NCBI GenBank assembly: GCA_034005525.1
Contig: JAVEUP010000010.1
Span: 1 to 64,000 of the forward strand
Length of the DNA stretch: 64,000 nt
Direction of reading: 5' to 3'
Source of the DNA: PWXP01 sp034005525
Lineage (GTDB): Bacteria > Planctomycetota > Planctomycetia > Pirellulales > Thermoguttaceae
The notes under the pieces were generated by a model. The model was not told the origin of the DNA, searched no databases, and was given only the letters and a program-made list of their open reading frames with translations. The translations under genes were made by a program, and so were the position numbers. Position 1 is the first letter of the stretch; each line of letters begins with the position of its first letter. Below, in pieces: positions 15,314-25,333 of this stretch.

Positions 15314-17791
15314 ATGATCCGCCGAGCCTCTCGTGCCTCGACCCGTTCCTCATCAGCCAAGTCGACCCCACTCGCTGCCCCAGCCAAGGGCAAGCCGGCC
15401 CGAAAGGCCCGCAAAATATCGCGCACGCGCAAACCGGACGGCATGTCGCTGGAAGAGTGGCAGGTGGAATTGCGGCGCCAGTTCGGGCGGGAGCAGCCGT
15501 TTGAGCTGGAGAACATCGGTTCGGAGCCGCTCTTTTCCGATTATCAGGTCACCAACCCGGCGTCGGGCAAGAGCTACCGCGTAGCCGTTCGCGGCTGCGC
15601 GTTGGGTGAAAACTACTGCTCCTGCCCCGACTACGCCGTGAACACGCTGGGTACCTGCAAACACATCGAGTTCACCCTGGCCCGGCTCGAACAGAAGCGC
15701 GGCGCCAAGACGCAGCTTGCCCTCGGGTTCCAGCCGGAGTACTCGCAGGTGTACCTGCACTACGGGGCGCGGCGCGAGATTATCTTCCGGGCCGGCACCA
15801 AGTGCCCCGCGGCGTTGCAGCGGTACGCGCGGCGGTACTTCGACGACCGCGGGCGGCTGAAGGAAGGCGCGCACACGAAGTTCCACCTGTTCTTGAAGAA
15901 GGCGGGCACGTTGGGCCGGCACGAGGTGCGTTGTTACGACGACGCTCTGCGGACGATTGCTGAAATGCGCGACCGGGAACACCTGCGGGCCGAGGTTGAT
16001 CGCCGCTTCGGTCCCGCGGCTGGGGACGCCGCCTGGAAGCAAATCCTCAAGGTGTCGCTCTATCCCTACCAGCGCGAGGGCGCCTTGTTTGCCGCGAAGG
16101 CAGGCCGGGCGCTGATTGCCGACGACATGGGCCTAGGCAAGACCATCCAGGCCATCGCCGCCGCGGAAATTCTCGCGCGGGTGACCGGCATCGAACGCGT
16201 ACTGATCGTCTCACCCACGTCGCTGAAGCACCAGTGGAAGCAGGAAATCGAGAAGTTCGCCGGCCACCGGGCGGTGGTTGTCGAGGGCCTGATACCGGAA
16301 CGTCGCCGGGCCTATCAGGCCGAAGGCTTCTACAAGCTGGTCAACTACGACGTGATCCATCGCGACCTGGAGGATATCGCCGCATGGCAGCCCGACCTGG
16401 TCATCCTCGACGAGGCCCAACGCATCAAGAACTGGAAGACGCGCACGGCGCAGAGCGTCAAGCAGCTCCAGTCGCCGTTTGCCATCGTGCTGACCGGCAC
16501 GCCGCTGGAAAACCGGCTCGAAGAGCTGCACTCGATCGTCGAGTTCGTCGACCGGTTCCGCCTGGGACCGATGTTCCGCTTCCTCGACAAGCACCAGGAG
16601 GTGGACGAGACGGGCCGGGTGATCGGCTACCGGAACCTTTCGCAAGTGAGCAAGACGCTCCAGCCGATTCTCGTGCGGCGCACCAAGAAGGAAGTGCTCG
16701 ACGAGTTGCCCGAACGCATGGACAAGCAGTTCTTCGTGCCCATGACTCCGCAGCAGGCTGAGCATCACGAGGAAAACCGCACCACCGTCGCCAGGCTGGT
16801 GGCAAAGTGGCGGCGTTACAGGTTCCTCAGCGAGGCGGATCAGCTTCGCATGCAGATTGCGCTGCAGAACATGCGCATGTCGTGCAACAGCACGTACCTG
16901 CTCGACCACGAGACCGACTACGGCACGAAGGCCGACGAGCTGGTGCAGCTTCTTGGTGAGATGCTCGAGCGGCCGGACAACAAGGTGGTCATCTTCAGCC
17001 AGTGGACGCGGATGCACGAGATCGTCGCCCCGCGGCTGGAGAAACGGCGGTGGGACCACGTGCTGTTCCACGGCGGCGTGCCGGGCAAACGGCGCATGGA
17101 ACTGGTCCGGCGCTTCCGCGAGGACCCCGACTGCCGCCTGTTTCTGGCGACCGACGCGGGCGGAGTGGGGCTGAACCTGCAACACGCCTCGGCCGTGGTC
17201 ATTCTGGACCAGCCGTGGAATCCGGCCGTGCTGGAGCAGCGGATCGGGCGGGTCCACCGCTTGGGGCAGCGGCGTCCGGTGCGCGTGGTGCATTTTATTT
17301 CGCAAGGTACCATCGAGGAAGGCATGCTTGAGCTATTGAAGTTCAAGAAGTCGGTCTTCTCCGGCGTTCTCGACGGCGGGCAGGACGCCGTCTTCCTGGG
17401 CGGCACGCGGTTGAAGCGGTTCATGGAATCGGTCGAGACGGCCACCGGCCCGATCGAGAAGCCCGCCCTGGCGCCCCCTGCCGCTCCGTCAGCCCCGGTC
17501 GAGCCCGCTGCGCCGGCACGGCCGGCAGCCCCATCGGCTCCGGCGGCCCCACCGGAGCAACTCTGGAGCGACCTGGCCACCGCCGGCCAGGCGCTACTGG
17601 AAGGCTTGGGACGCATGTTCGCCGGCGGCGCCCAGGGCGGTTCCGGCGCCGGCCGCAGCGCAAGCGGCCCGCCGGCCGGACTCCTGGAGCGCGACGAGCG
17701 TACCGGCCAAACCTACGTGAAGCTCCCCATGCCCGAGCCCGAAACCCTGCAAAAACTCGTCGACGTCCTCGCAGCATTTACAAGGCGGTAG
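15314..17791 (+). CDS. SNF2-family helicase with N-terminal SWIM zinc finger
   Basis: An 825-residue ATP-dependent DNA translocase. AAGGAGG precedes the ATG. After a basic Ser/Ala-rich N-terminus, a SWIM finger (C102, C104, C115, H117; YCSCPDY then TCKHIEF) probably binds DNA. The SNF2 core follows: DDMGLGKT (Walker A, about 270-277), LDEAQ (365-369, where DEAH/DEAQ is diagnostic), LTGTPLENR, FSQWTRM, and TDAGGVGLNLQHAS with RIGRVHRLGQ. A Pro/Ala-rich linker (about residues 720-750) separates the helicase from a C-terminal segment. Bacterial members are thought to act in DNA remodelling or defence, but nothing here shows which. The next gene starts 11 bases downstream. Confidence 0.9.
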   Translation: MIRRASRASTRSSSAKSTPLAAPAKGKPARKARKISRTRKPDGMSLEEWQVELRRQFGREQPFELENIGSEPLFSDYQVTNPASGKSYRVAVRGCALGENYCSCPDYAVNTLGTCKHIEFTLARLEQKRGAKTQLALGFQPEYSQVYLHYGARREIIFRAGTKCPAALQRYARRYFDDRGRLKEGAHTKFHLFLKKAGTLGRHEVRCYDDALRTIAEMRDREHLRAEVDRRFGPAAGDAAWKQILKVSLYPYQREGALFAAKAGRALIADDMGLGKTIQAIAAAEILARVTGIERVLIVSPTSLKHQWKQEIEKFAGHRAVVVEGLIPERRRAYQAEGFYKLVNYDVIHRDLEDIAAWQPDLVILDEAQRIKNWKTRTAQSVKQLQSPFAIVLTGTPLENRLEELHSIVEFVDRFRLGPMFRFLDKHQEVDETGRVIGYRNLSQVSKTLQPILVRRTKKEVLDELPERMDKQFFVPMTPQQAEHHEENRTTVARLVAKWRRYRFLSEADQLRMQIALQNMRMSCNSTYLLDHETDYGTKADELVQLLGEMLERPDNKVVIFSQWTRMHEIVAPRLEKRRWDHVLFHGGVPGKRRMELVRRFREDPDCRLFLATDAGGVGLNLQHASAVVILDQPWNPAVLEQRIGRVHRLGQRRPVRVVHFISQGTIEEGMLELLKFKKSVFSGVLDGGQDAVFLGGTRLKRFMESVETATGPIEKPALAPPAAPSAPVEPAAPARPAAPSAPAAPPEQLWSDLATAGQALLEGLGRMFAGGAQGGSGAGRSASGPPAGLLERDERTGQTYVKLPMPEPETLQKLVDVLAAFTRR

Positions 17792-17802
17792 TTAGGAAGA
17801 CA

Positions 17803-18828
17803 ATGAACGGATACCAGCGCATCACCGCCATGATCGAGGGCAAGCAGGTCGACCGCCTGCCGCTGATGCCGATCACCATGATGTTCGCGGCCGATCAGAT
17901 TGGCGTACCGTACGGGCAGTATACGTCCGATTACCGCACGCTGGTCGAGGCGCAACTGGCCACCACCGAGCGGTTCGATTTTGATTACGTCTCCTGCATT
18001 TCCGACCCGGCGCGCGAGGCGGCCGACTGCGGCGCCCGGGTGCAGTTTTTCCCGGATCAGCCGCCCACGGCCGACGAAGGTTATTCCCTGCTGGCCGACA
18101 AGACGAGACTGGCCGGCCTCCAGGTGCCCGACCCGCTGGGCGGCGGGCGGATGCACGACCGGGTGCAGGCTGCGGCGCTGTTCCGGGAGCGGGTCGGGAC
18201 TGAGAAGCTCATCGAGGGTTGGATCGAGGGCCCGTGCGCCGAAGCGGCCGACCTGCGCGGCATCAACCGCCTGATGACCGACTTCTTCGACGACCCGCCC
18301 TTTGTACGCGACCTGTTCGAGTTCTGCGTCGAGATGGGCTTGCAATTCGCCCGGGCCCAGTTCGAGGCGGGCGCGGAATTGATGGGCGTCGGCGACGCCG
18401 CCGCCTCGCTTGTCGGGCCGCAAATCTACCACGAGTTCGTACTGCCCTACGAGCGCCGTTTAGTCGACGGGCTGCACGCGATGGGCGCCCGCGTGCGGCT
18501 GCACATCTGTGGTAACATCGGGCGGATTGTCGAAGATATCGGCACGCTCGGCTGCGAACTGGTCGACGTCGACTCGATGGTCCCGCTGGCCCGCTGCCGC
18601 GAGGCGATGGGCCCCGACCAGGTTCTTACCGGGAACCTCGATCCGGTGAAGATACTCCGCAATGGCACGCCGGAGTCGATTAGCGAAGCGCTGCGCGAGT
18701 GCCATCGCCAGGCCGGCAACCGCTATATCGTCGCCGCCGGCTGCGAAGTCCCCCGCGACACCCCCGAAGCCAACCTGCGGGCGATGTGCGAGTTTGCACG
18801 GCAGACCACTCCGGCTTCTTCAGCATAA
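17803..18828 (+). CDS. Uroporphyrinogen decarboxylase-family (MtaA/CmuA-like) methyltransferase
   Basis: A 341-residue TIM-barrel protein of the URO-D superfamily. The opening MNGYQRITAMIEGKQVDRLP and the HICGNIGRIV segment (about 230), which carries the zinc-binding His and Cys of corrinoid methyltransferases, point to the MtaA/CmuA branch more than to HemE itself. Such enzymes transfer methyl groups between a corrinoid protein and a thiol cofactor. The gene starts 11 bases after the helicase gene, but no corrinoid protein gene is seen here. Substrate unknown. Confidence 0.8.
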   Translation: MNGYQRITAMIEGKQVDRLPLMPITMMFAADQIGVPYGQYTSDYRTLVEAQLATTERFDFDYVSCISDPAREAADCGARVQFFPDQPPTADEGYSLLADKTRLAGLQVPDPLGGGRMHDRVQAAALFRERVGTEKLIEGWIEGPCAEAADLRGINRLMTDFFDDPPFVRDLFEFCVEMGLQFARAQFEAGAELMGVGDAAASLVGPQIYHEFVLPYERRLVDGLHAMGARVRLHICGNIGRIVEDIGTLGCELVDVDSMVPLARCREAMGPDQVLTGNLDPVKILRNGTPESISEALRECHRQAGNRYIVAAGCEVPRDTPEANLRAMCEFARQTTPASSA

Positions 18829-18906
18829 TTACACACACATTCGACGTTCGATTTTCGCACCTCGATTCCCCGGACCGTTCACGGGGGACTATAGCAGGAG
18901 CCGTCG

Positions 18907-20253
18907 ATGAAACCGGAAACTTTCCTTCGCGAAGCTCTTCTGTCGGCACCGGCCGCGGAAGCCTTCGCGTGGCATGCACGGCCGGGCGCCCTGGAGCGAT
19001 TGCTGCCGCCCTGGGACGATGTGCGAGTGCTCGCGCGCACCGGGGGACTCGAGAACGGAGGGCGAGTTGAGCTTTCGATGCCTGTCGGTCCGCTACGAGT
19101 GAAATGGCTGGCCGAGCACTGCGACGTCGATCCGCCGCACCAGTTCCGCGACGTTTCGCTCCGCGGGCCGTTTCCGCTCTGGGACCACCGGCACCGCTTC
19201 GAGCCGCGCGGCGCAGCAGAATGTACTCTAGTGGACCGGATCGACTACGCCTGCCCCGGCGGCCCGCTGGGCCGCGCGCTGGGAAGCCGCCGTATGCGCC
19301 GCCAACTTGAACGGATGTCCCGCTACCGGCACGACACCACAGCCGCCGATCTGTTTATGCACGCCCAATACGCCGATCGTCCGCGGATGAAAGTGGCGGT
19401 TACCGGGGCCTCAGGATTGATCGGTTCAACGCTTCGCCATCTGTTGACCACCGGTGGGCACGAGGTGGTCCCTTTGCGGCGCGACGCCGAGAATCGCATC
19501 GACGCCTCGCCCGCCGAGGGGGCCGACGCCGTCATCCACCTGGCCGGCGAGAATATCGCCTCGCGCCGCTGGTCGGAGCGGCAGAAGCAGAAGATTCGCG
19601 ACAGCCGCGTGGAAGTGACCGGCCGGCTGTGCGACGACTTGCTGAAACTGGCCCATCCGCCCAAGGCGCTTCTGGCGGCGTCGGCGGTGGGTTTCTACGG
19701 CAACCGGGGCGATGAGCCGCTACGTGAGACCAGCGCGCGAGGTGATGGGTTCCTGCCGGAGGTGTGCGTGGCGTGGGAAGAAGCGGCCCGTACCGCCCGC
19801 AATGCCGGCCTGCGCGTGGCCGCACTGCGGTTCGGCATGGTCCTCAGTCCGCGGGGCGGGGCGCTGCGGCTGATGTTGCCGGCATTCCGCTTCGGCGCCG
19901 GTGGGCGGATCGGGTCCGGCAAGCAGTTCATGAGTTGGGTCACGCTCGACGACGCCGTTTCGGCCATCCATCACGTATTGATGAACGACGGCCTAAGCGG
20001 CCCGGTCAACGTGGTCGCACCCCAACCGGTGTCCAATGCCGAGTTCACCAGAACCCTTGCCCGCGTGCTCCATCGCCCCGCGCTGGCTCCCGTGCCGGCT
20101 ATAGCAGCGAAAGCCGCGCTGGGCGAGATGGCCGAAGCATTGCTGCTTTCCAGCCAGCGCGCTCTGCCTGGCGTTCTGGAGGAAACCGGCTACAGCTTCC
20201 GCCACCCGGAGTTGGAAACCGGACTGCGGCATTTGCTGGGACGATGGGAATAG
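18907..20253 (+). CDS. TIGR01777-type NAD(P)-binding epimerase with N-terminal SRPBCC domain
   Basis: A 448-residue protein. Residues 1-150 resemble an SRPBCC (START-like) fold, and residues 160-440 form a short-chain reductase/epimerase-like domain: the Rossmann motif VTGASGLIGSTL, then LAGENIASRRWSERQKQKI, and the RGDGFLPEVCVAWE segment typical of TIGR01777 (YfcH-like) proteins. A C-terminal RALPGVLEETGYSFRHPELE segment matches the usual end of the family. AGGAG lies just before the ATG. The biochemical role of this family is not well established. Confidence 0.85.
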   Translation: MKPETFLREALLSAPAAEAFAWHARPGALERLLPPWDDVRVLARTGGLENGGRVELSMPVGPLRVKWLAEHCDVDPPHQFRDVSLRGPFPLWDHRHRFEPRGAAECTLVDRIDYACPGGPLGRALGSRRMRRQLERMSRYRHDTTAADLFMHAQYADRPRMKVAVTGASGLIGSTLRHLLTTGGHEVVPLRRDAENRIDASPAEGADAVIHLAGENIASRRWSERQKQKIRDSRVEVTGRLCDDLLKLAHPPKALLAASAVGFYGNRGDEPLRETSARGDGFLPEVCVAWEEAARTARNAGLRVAALRFGMVLSPRGGALRLMLPAFRFGAGGRIGSGKQFMSWVTLDDAVSAIHHVLMNDGLSGPVNVVAPQPVSNAEFTRTLARVLHRPALAPVPAIAAKAALGEMAEALLLSSQRALPGVLEETGYSFRHPELETGLRHLLGRWE

Positions 20254-20383
20254 CACGCAATGGGTACGGTGGGTGGTTCCGGCTGTCAGAGTAGGCGGGT
20301 TCACCCACGCGTCGGGGTTCAGTCTCCTTTGGGACGCTTCGTTTCAGCATGCTGGAACGCGAACTGCAACGGGCCTCCATGCT

Positions 20384-21082
20384 TCACTCCGCCATCCCTC
20401 GAACCCATCGGCAAATACTCTCAGGCAGCCGACCGCTATGGGCCACTTCGCCAAGGACGGAACAGGTGCAGTGAGCTTGTATCTCCGACAAGTTGTCGCT
20501 GACGCTCAGGTCGCCGGGGCGGGGTGAAGGGGTATTGAGGATGATGCCGGCGATGGGCAGCCGGCGGCGCTCGGCCACTTCGACGGTCAGAAGCGTGTGG
20601 TTGATCGTGCCCAAGGCGTTGCGGGCGACAATTACCAACGGTAAGCCGAAGTCGCGGGCCAGGTCGGCCATCAATTCCCGCTCGCCCAGCGGGCAGAGCA
20701 GCCCGCCGGCCCCTTCCACCAAAACGAAGTCGCTGCGGGCGGTCCAGTAGTCGAGCCCGGTGCGGAGCCGTTCCGCGTCGAGGTGCTTGCCCTCCGCCCG
20801 CGCGGCCAGGTGCGGGGCCAGGGGCGCGGCGAAGCGTTGGGGGCAAACGTGCTCAAGTCCCTCGGGACGGCCGGCTGCTTCCCACAAGGCCACCGCGTCG
20901 TCGGAAACCAGTGTGCCGGGCAACGCAGGATCGGACGCCGGGACGACCGTAGATCCGCTGGCCGCCGGCTTGTAGACACCCACACGGCATCCGGCGCGGA
21001 CCAGTTCGGCGGCCAGCAGTGCGGCGACGTAGGTCTTTCCCACTTCGGTATCGGTGCCGGTAATGAACAAGCCGGTAGCCAT
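20384..21082 (-). CDS. bioD: Dethiobiotin synthase BioD
   Basis: A 232-residue ATP-dependent ligase that makes dethiobiotin from diaminopelargonic acid, the second-last step of biotin synthesis. Key motifs: P-loop GTDTEVGKT (residues 8-16), KPAASGS, and VEGAGGLLCPL. The ATG at 21082 begins one base after the TAG of the DUF1080 gene (21084), so bioD is coupled to that gene in place of other biotin genes, none of which are visible here. The C-terminal half is intact and the length is normal for the family. Confidence 0.92.
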   Translation of the reverse strand: MATGLFITGTDTEVGKTYVAALLAAELVRAGCRVGVYKPAASGSTVVPASDPALPGTLVSDDAVALWEAAGRPEGLEHVCPQRFAAPLAPHLAARAEGKHLDAERLRTGLDYWTARSDFVLVEGAGGLLCPLGERELMADLARDFGLPLVIVARNALGTINHTLLTVEVAERRRLPIAGIILNTPSPRPGDLSVSDNLSEIQAHCTCSVLGEVAHSGRLPESICRWVRGMAE

Positions 21083-21083
21083 G

Positions 21084-23456
21084 CTACGGACCCTTGACAT
21101 AGAACAGAGCCAACCGGCCGCCGAGTTGCTCGGTGGATGCGTTGAGGGCAAGCGACTTCTGAAACTCAACGGGAGCCAGCCAGAAATATCGCCATGCCAG
21201 GCCCTCGGCCCGCCCGCTGAGGCTGGCCTGAAACTCGCCCGGTTGGCCCAACAGCAGGTCGAGGTTCGGGGCCTGCCAACCGTCTTGCGGTATCCCGTCA
21301 ACGATCAATCCGCCAATACCCGGGTCGCTGCCTTCGGGCAGTTCAGATGCCAGCGCCACCAGCCGCCCGGCGCCTTCGTAGCGCGCGAGCGAATGGCCGC
21401 CCTCTCCGGCCGGCTGGAATACGCCGCGCAAACGCATCATGGCGGCCACCTCTTGCCCACGTTCTCCCTCGGCCGGCTCGAAGCATACTTCGAGCGAGAT
21501 GTCCCGGATCGGCTCACTTCCCGTGTTCTTCAGCGAAAACGAAATACCGTTTCCGAACGGCATGGCCTGAGTCGATCCGAACCCATCCCGCGCGAAATGC
21601 ACCAGGTTGTTGTAGTTCTTCGGTCCCGCCAAGCCGGCCAGCCAGAGGCGCACCGGGGTGGAGACAGCCGGCCCGGGCTCGCCGTCGACCGTCACTTCAA
21701 GCCACAAGCTGTCGTCGGCCAGCCATCGCTGATCGGCCCGCAACCGCACGTAGCGGACGATTCCCGCCCCGTTCAGCTCCAGGACCGGCACCGTAGTCCC
21801 CGGCGCGACGGTGGTTGGCTCCGAGGCGGGCCTTGGCAACACTTGCGTATTGCGATAGTCGCCGAAACTGCCCCTTGCATGCCGATAGGCAACGGAATCG
21901 AGCCAGCCGCGGGGAAGCTCCCGACCGCGGCCGGCAAAGCTCGTCACGCGGTAATCCGATGGAAACGTTACGTAGTCGATGCGGTACGCTGCCCGCCGTG
22001 CGCCGCGCAGGACGATTCGCAAGCTCTTTCTGTACGTCAGGCAGGTAATGACGGGGTTTGCATACGCGCTCATTCGCGGCAGCGGGCCCAGCAAGGCGGC
22101 GGCATCGGCCTCGATGCGCGGCTTGTCCTCGCCGTCGAAGTAGAACGCCATCCTTCCCTCGGGCGCGATCTGGGCGACGCGCACCACGGCGCCGGGACCG
22201 GTCAATTCAGCCAGCACGTGTTCGGTCGGATCATCGACCGCAAGGCCTCCACCGACCGTGCCCGTGACGATGCCATCGTCCTCGGCTAAGAGCCAGGGGT
22301 TCATCAGGCGGTCGACCACCTGGGCCGCTTGCTTCGGCGGGGGGCGGCGCCATGCGTCGAGCCCCATTCCTTCGGGCGCTTCGAGTACCATGACATTCCG
22401 GAACCGGGTCCAATGGCCGTGGTCCTGGAAGCCCAGCCAACCGCGCAGGTTCCGGTTCCGCAGTTCCGGATGATGCTCCGTGTTGTCGTGCTGAACCAGT
22501 TCGCCGTTTTCCCACGCCGTAATCATGTAGCCGTGTGCCTGGACGACCAGGTGATTCCATTGCTCCGACCTGTAGGCGATTGCCGCGGGCGGCATGTTTC
22601 CACAGATGGACATATGCCCGGCCATACTCAGGTTGGGATCGTCCCACATCTGCAATTCCATTCCGTCGCGAGTGGGCCAGCCCTCACGGGGCGTTCGGAT
22701 GCCGAGGCCGGAGTTGGCGCCCTCCGCCATCTTGTATTCAAACGAGACGGTGTAGTTGCCGTAGTCCTTCTCGGTGCGCAGGTAATCACCGGCCTGCTCG
22801 GTGCGCACGATCTGGCCGTCCTCGACCCGCCACTTCGACAGATCGCCGGGCGTCCACCAGCCGGTCAGGTCGGTGCCGTTGAAGATGGGCTTGCCGGCCG
22901 GCTCGCGCACGCGCATGTCGGCCAGGGTTCCTTCGCCGGCGGCCAAGGCCAGGCCCAACCCGAACCGGCGCCGCGGGTCGACATCGACGGTCCATAACGG
23001 GCGTTCGTTGACGGTCAGTTCGAGCTTCCCGCCGGTACGGCGGAGCATGGCCGTGTGCCGGTCCCCGGCCTTTCGCTCGACTTTGCCGCCGGCGTCGAGC
23101 TGCGAATCGCCATCGGCCAGTTGCCCGCACCGGTCGCCTTCGCGCAGCATGATGGTGAGCCCGGCCCCGTTTGGCGCCTCGGGCAGCGAGAGCTTCCAGG
23201 CGCCGCCCTCTGAAAGGTCCCACTGCCAGCGCAGTTCAAACTCGCCGAAGAGGAACCCTGAAAGGAGCGGCGTTGCTTCCGCCGAGCCGCTAAGCACGCC
23301 CCCGGTCATGGTCCACCCGGCGGGCTCCGCCTCGCCGTGATCCCAGCCCAAGAGCGAATCGGGCCGGAACAGCCGCACGCCGAACGAATCACCGGCGGAA
23401 AGCGGGACCTGGCAGAGCAACACGGCGGATAGGGCCAGCGCGGAAAGCTTTGTCAT
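21084..23456 (-). CDS. Large secreted DUF1080 (3-keto-disaccharide hydrolase-like) protein, paralogue A
   Basis: A 790-residue exported protein. MTKLSALALSAVLLCQVPLSAG is the signal. Residues 25-180 form a first LamG-like/DUF1080 region, and about 190-360 form a clear DUF1080 domain (FNGTDLTGWWTPGDLSKW, NSGLGIRTPREGWPTRDGM). The DUF1080 family includes 3-keto-glycoside hydrolases, and planctomycetes use many in polysaccharide degradation. The C-terminal half is beta-rich with no recognised catalytic motif. It is closely related to the gene at 25699-28071, with the same length and nearly the same ends. Its stop is one base before bioD, so the two are cotranscribed. Confidence 0.82.
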   Translation of the reverse strand: MTKLSALALSAVLLCQVPLSAGDSFGVRLFRPDSLLGWDHGEAEPAGWTMTGGVLSGSAEATPLLSGFLFGEFELRWQWDLSEGGAWKLSLPEAPNGAGLTIMLREGDRCGQLADGDSQLDAGGKVERKAGDRHTAMLRRTGGKLELTVNERPLWTVDVDPRRRFGLGLALAAGEGTLADMRVREPAGKPIFNGTDLTGWWTPGDLSKWRVEDGQIVRTEQAGDYLRTEKDYGNYTVSFEYKMAEGANSGLGIRTPREGWPTRDGMELQMWDDPNLSMAGHMSICGNMPPAAIAYRSEQWNHLVVQAHGYMITAWENGELVQHDNTEHHPELRNRNLRGWLGFQDHGHWTRFRNVMVLEAPEGMGLDAWRRPPPKQAAQVVDRLMNPWLLAEDDGIVTGTVGGGLAVDDPTEHVLAELTGPGAVVRVAQIAPEGRMAFYFDGEDKPRIEADAAALLGPLPRMSAYANPVITCLTYRKSLRIVLRGARRAAYRIDYVTFPSDYRVTSFAGRGRELPRGWLDSVAYRHARGSFGDYRNTQVLPRPASEPTTVAPGTTVPVLELNGAGIVRYVRLRADQRWLADDSLWLEVTVDGEPGPAVSTPVRLWLAGLAGPKNYNNLVHFARDGFGSTQAMPFGNGISFSLKNTGSEPIRDISLEVCFEPAEGERGQEVAAMMRLRGVFQPAGEGGHSLARYEGAGRLVALASELPEGSDPGIGGLIVDGIPQDGWQAPNLDLLLGQPGEFQASLSGRAEGLAWRYFWLAPVEFQKSLALNASTEQLGGRLALFYVKGP

Positions 23457-23598
23457 GATGAACGTCTCTTGCGAGTGTTCTTACTGTGCAGCCATACACC
23501 GGAATACCACCGGGGACTCGGGGACAGGCTCGCATTCTTTTTCAAACAAGTCGTCGTGCAAGTGGCCACAATTGGCTGCTGGCTGACGGCCCCTGCCA

Positions 23599-25329
23599 TT
23601 ACCGCTTCGGTTTTGACCTCTTCGCAACAGCCGCTATGGCGTCCAGCATCTCACATACCTCGTTCGGCACGTCCTTCGGCTTCATAAGTCCGACCAATTC
23701 GTAGAACTGGCTCTTTCGCATGGCGAGTGGAATATCCATCTTCCTGGAGAACGCCCGAAACACTGGGGCCAAAACATCGTCGGACGCCTTCACGTCTGCA
23801 GACCATGGGTCCTGACTCTTCAACGTCTTGATCGCGTTTGACACCTCGGCAATCGCCTCCCGCATCGCCGTTATCCGGAAATCTTGCTCGGCCAAGGCGA
23901 ACAGATCATTAGGTTCGCCGCTCGAAACGTATGCCATCAGGACAGCTTCCGTGCAGAAGTAGTTTTCAATCTCATTTCTGGACCACATCCGTTCCGTCAA
24001 TCCCTGCGCGTCCTGCAATTCGGCATCTATCCGGTCAAACAGGGCGAGACCCACCAGATCTGTTTTTGCTTCGCGCAAGCCATGGAAATGTTCGCGTGCC
24101 CGTTGCGGCAGATTTGTAGCCACGTAGTGCACGAAGGGAGCATCGAGGCATTTCTTGGCCGGATGACTGAGAAGATCAGCAAAGGCTTGAAGAATGGCCA
24201 GATCCGTCGCGTCTTCCACGTACAAAACCCACCCTTTTTGCTCCGCCTGGTAGTAGTGCTCGAAACCGATGTCCTTGAGTACTTTGAGTACTTGGCTGCT
24301 GCGATCGGTCAGGGAGTGAGGTTGGCCTACAAATGCGACGACTCTTCCCCGCGTGGCGGCCTCATTCAGCACGACCTCGGAATGGCTTGCCGCAACGATT
24401 TGCGAACGCTGAGCCTGAGCGACATCCGTAATGAGGTTGTAGGTTTGGCGCTGACGTAGAATCTCAAGATGCGCGTCCGGCTCATCCAGAAGCAGCACGG
24501 AATGGGGGTTGGCGTACAGGTGCGCCAGTAGTAGCAGCGTTTGCTGTAAGCCGCGGCCGGAACACGATAGGTCAAAGACTTTGTCGTTTGGCTCTCGGTA
24601 CTGCATCGTGATTTCGGCAGTTGCCTCCCGGAATTGCGGGTCTAGAAGCTCAACTCCAAAAAGGGATTTGATGTGGCCGACGATTTCGTGCCACTTGGTA
24701 GCCAAGGCATCATCAGAGAATATGCGATAGCACAGGTTGCGCAGAACTTCGGCAGTCTGCCCTTGCCCCAAAAGGACGCCGATCTCGCCGGGTTGCTTCA
24801 GATGCTCTCGATCTGCAAGCCCTGACATGGGGGGCAGGAAGGCGACGGTCATTGGCTCTCCAAGGTCGGGCACCGGCATCCGCTCCGGGCTCTTCTCCTC
24901 GCTCAACCTCAGTGGTCGACAGTAAAAGGATTCCTCATTAGCGTAGTCGAACTCCAGGCCGCACGACCATGTCCTGCCTAGGTTGACTCCTTCCACGATG
25001 ATGTCGATGCGGATGTTCTGTGTCTTGAGGGTCTTACCACGGCCGCTCATACTACGCACATGCAGGTCGTGCCATAGGAGATTCGCATCGGGGACGGGAA
25101 TCGAAATGAGGTCGCGCCGGTTGATCGCCAAACCGATACGCTTCTCTCTCGACGACTTCACGCCACGGCGTGCAATCCACTGCCTGTACCCAATATCCCA
25201 CAAAGCAAGCGCCTGAAGTGCCGTCGTCTTCCCGGAGTTATTCGGGCCGATCAGAACCACGCTCTCGCCAAGGTCAATCGTCGCTTCTTCGAACCGCTTG
25301 AAGTTGCGCATTGTCAGTCTTGTGATCAT
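23599..25329 (-). CDS. OLD-like AAA ATPase with C-terminal TOPRIM domain, putative defence nuclease
   Basis: A 576-residue SMC-like ATPase fused to a TOPRIM nuclease, as in OLD (overcoming lysogenization defect), GajA and related phage-defence enzymes. Walker A is GPNNSGKTT (28-36); the ABC-type signature is SCSGRGLQQ (255-263), followed by Walker B LLLDEPDAH (279-287) and an H-loop ASHSE (314-318). TOPRIM acidic residues: VEDATD (371-376), FDRID (431-435), and then RNEIENYF (451-458). It is preceded by a 68-codon ORF four bases upstream. The pair sits between two paralogous DUF1080 genes, which suggests insertion. Anti-phage function is inferred from family, not shown here. Confidence 0.78.
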   Translation of the reverse strand: MITRLTMRNFKRFEEATIDLGESVVLIGPNNSGKTTALQALALWDIGYRQWIARRGVKSSREKRIGLAINRRDLISIPVPDANLLWHDLHVRSMSGRGKTLKTQNIRIDIIVEGVNLGRTWSCGLEFDYANEESFYCRPLRLSEEKSPERMPVPDLGEPMTVAFLPPMSGLADREHLKQPGEIGVLLGQGQTAEVLRNLCYRIFSDDALATKWHEIVGHIKSLFGVELLDPQFREATAEITMQYREPNDKVFDLSCSGRGLQQTLLLLAHLYANPHSVLLLDEPDAHLEILRQRQTYNLITDVAQAQRSQIVAASHSEVVLNEAATRGRVVAFVGQPHSLTDRSSQVLKVLKDIGFEHYYQAEQKGWVLYVEDATDLAILQAFADLLSHPAKKCLDAPFVHYVATNLPQRAREHFHGLREAKTDLVGLALFDRIDAELQDAQGLTERMWSRNEIENYFCTEAVLMAYVSSGEPNDLFALAEQDFRITAMREAIAEVSNAIKTLKSQDPWSADVKASDDVLAPVFRAFSRKMDIPLAMRKSQFYELVGLMKPKDVPNEVCEMLDAIAAVAKRSKPKR

Positions 25330-25333
25330 GGCA

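Noticed and set aside
21054..22289. A 411-codon plus-strand frame
   Set aside because: It lies antisense to the DUF1080 paralogue A. Its residues mirror that gene's codons and show no protein-like pattern.
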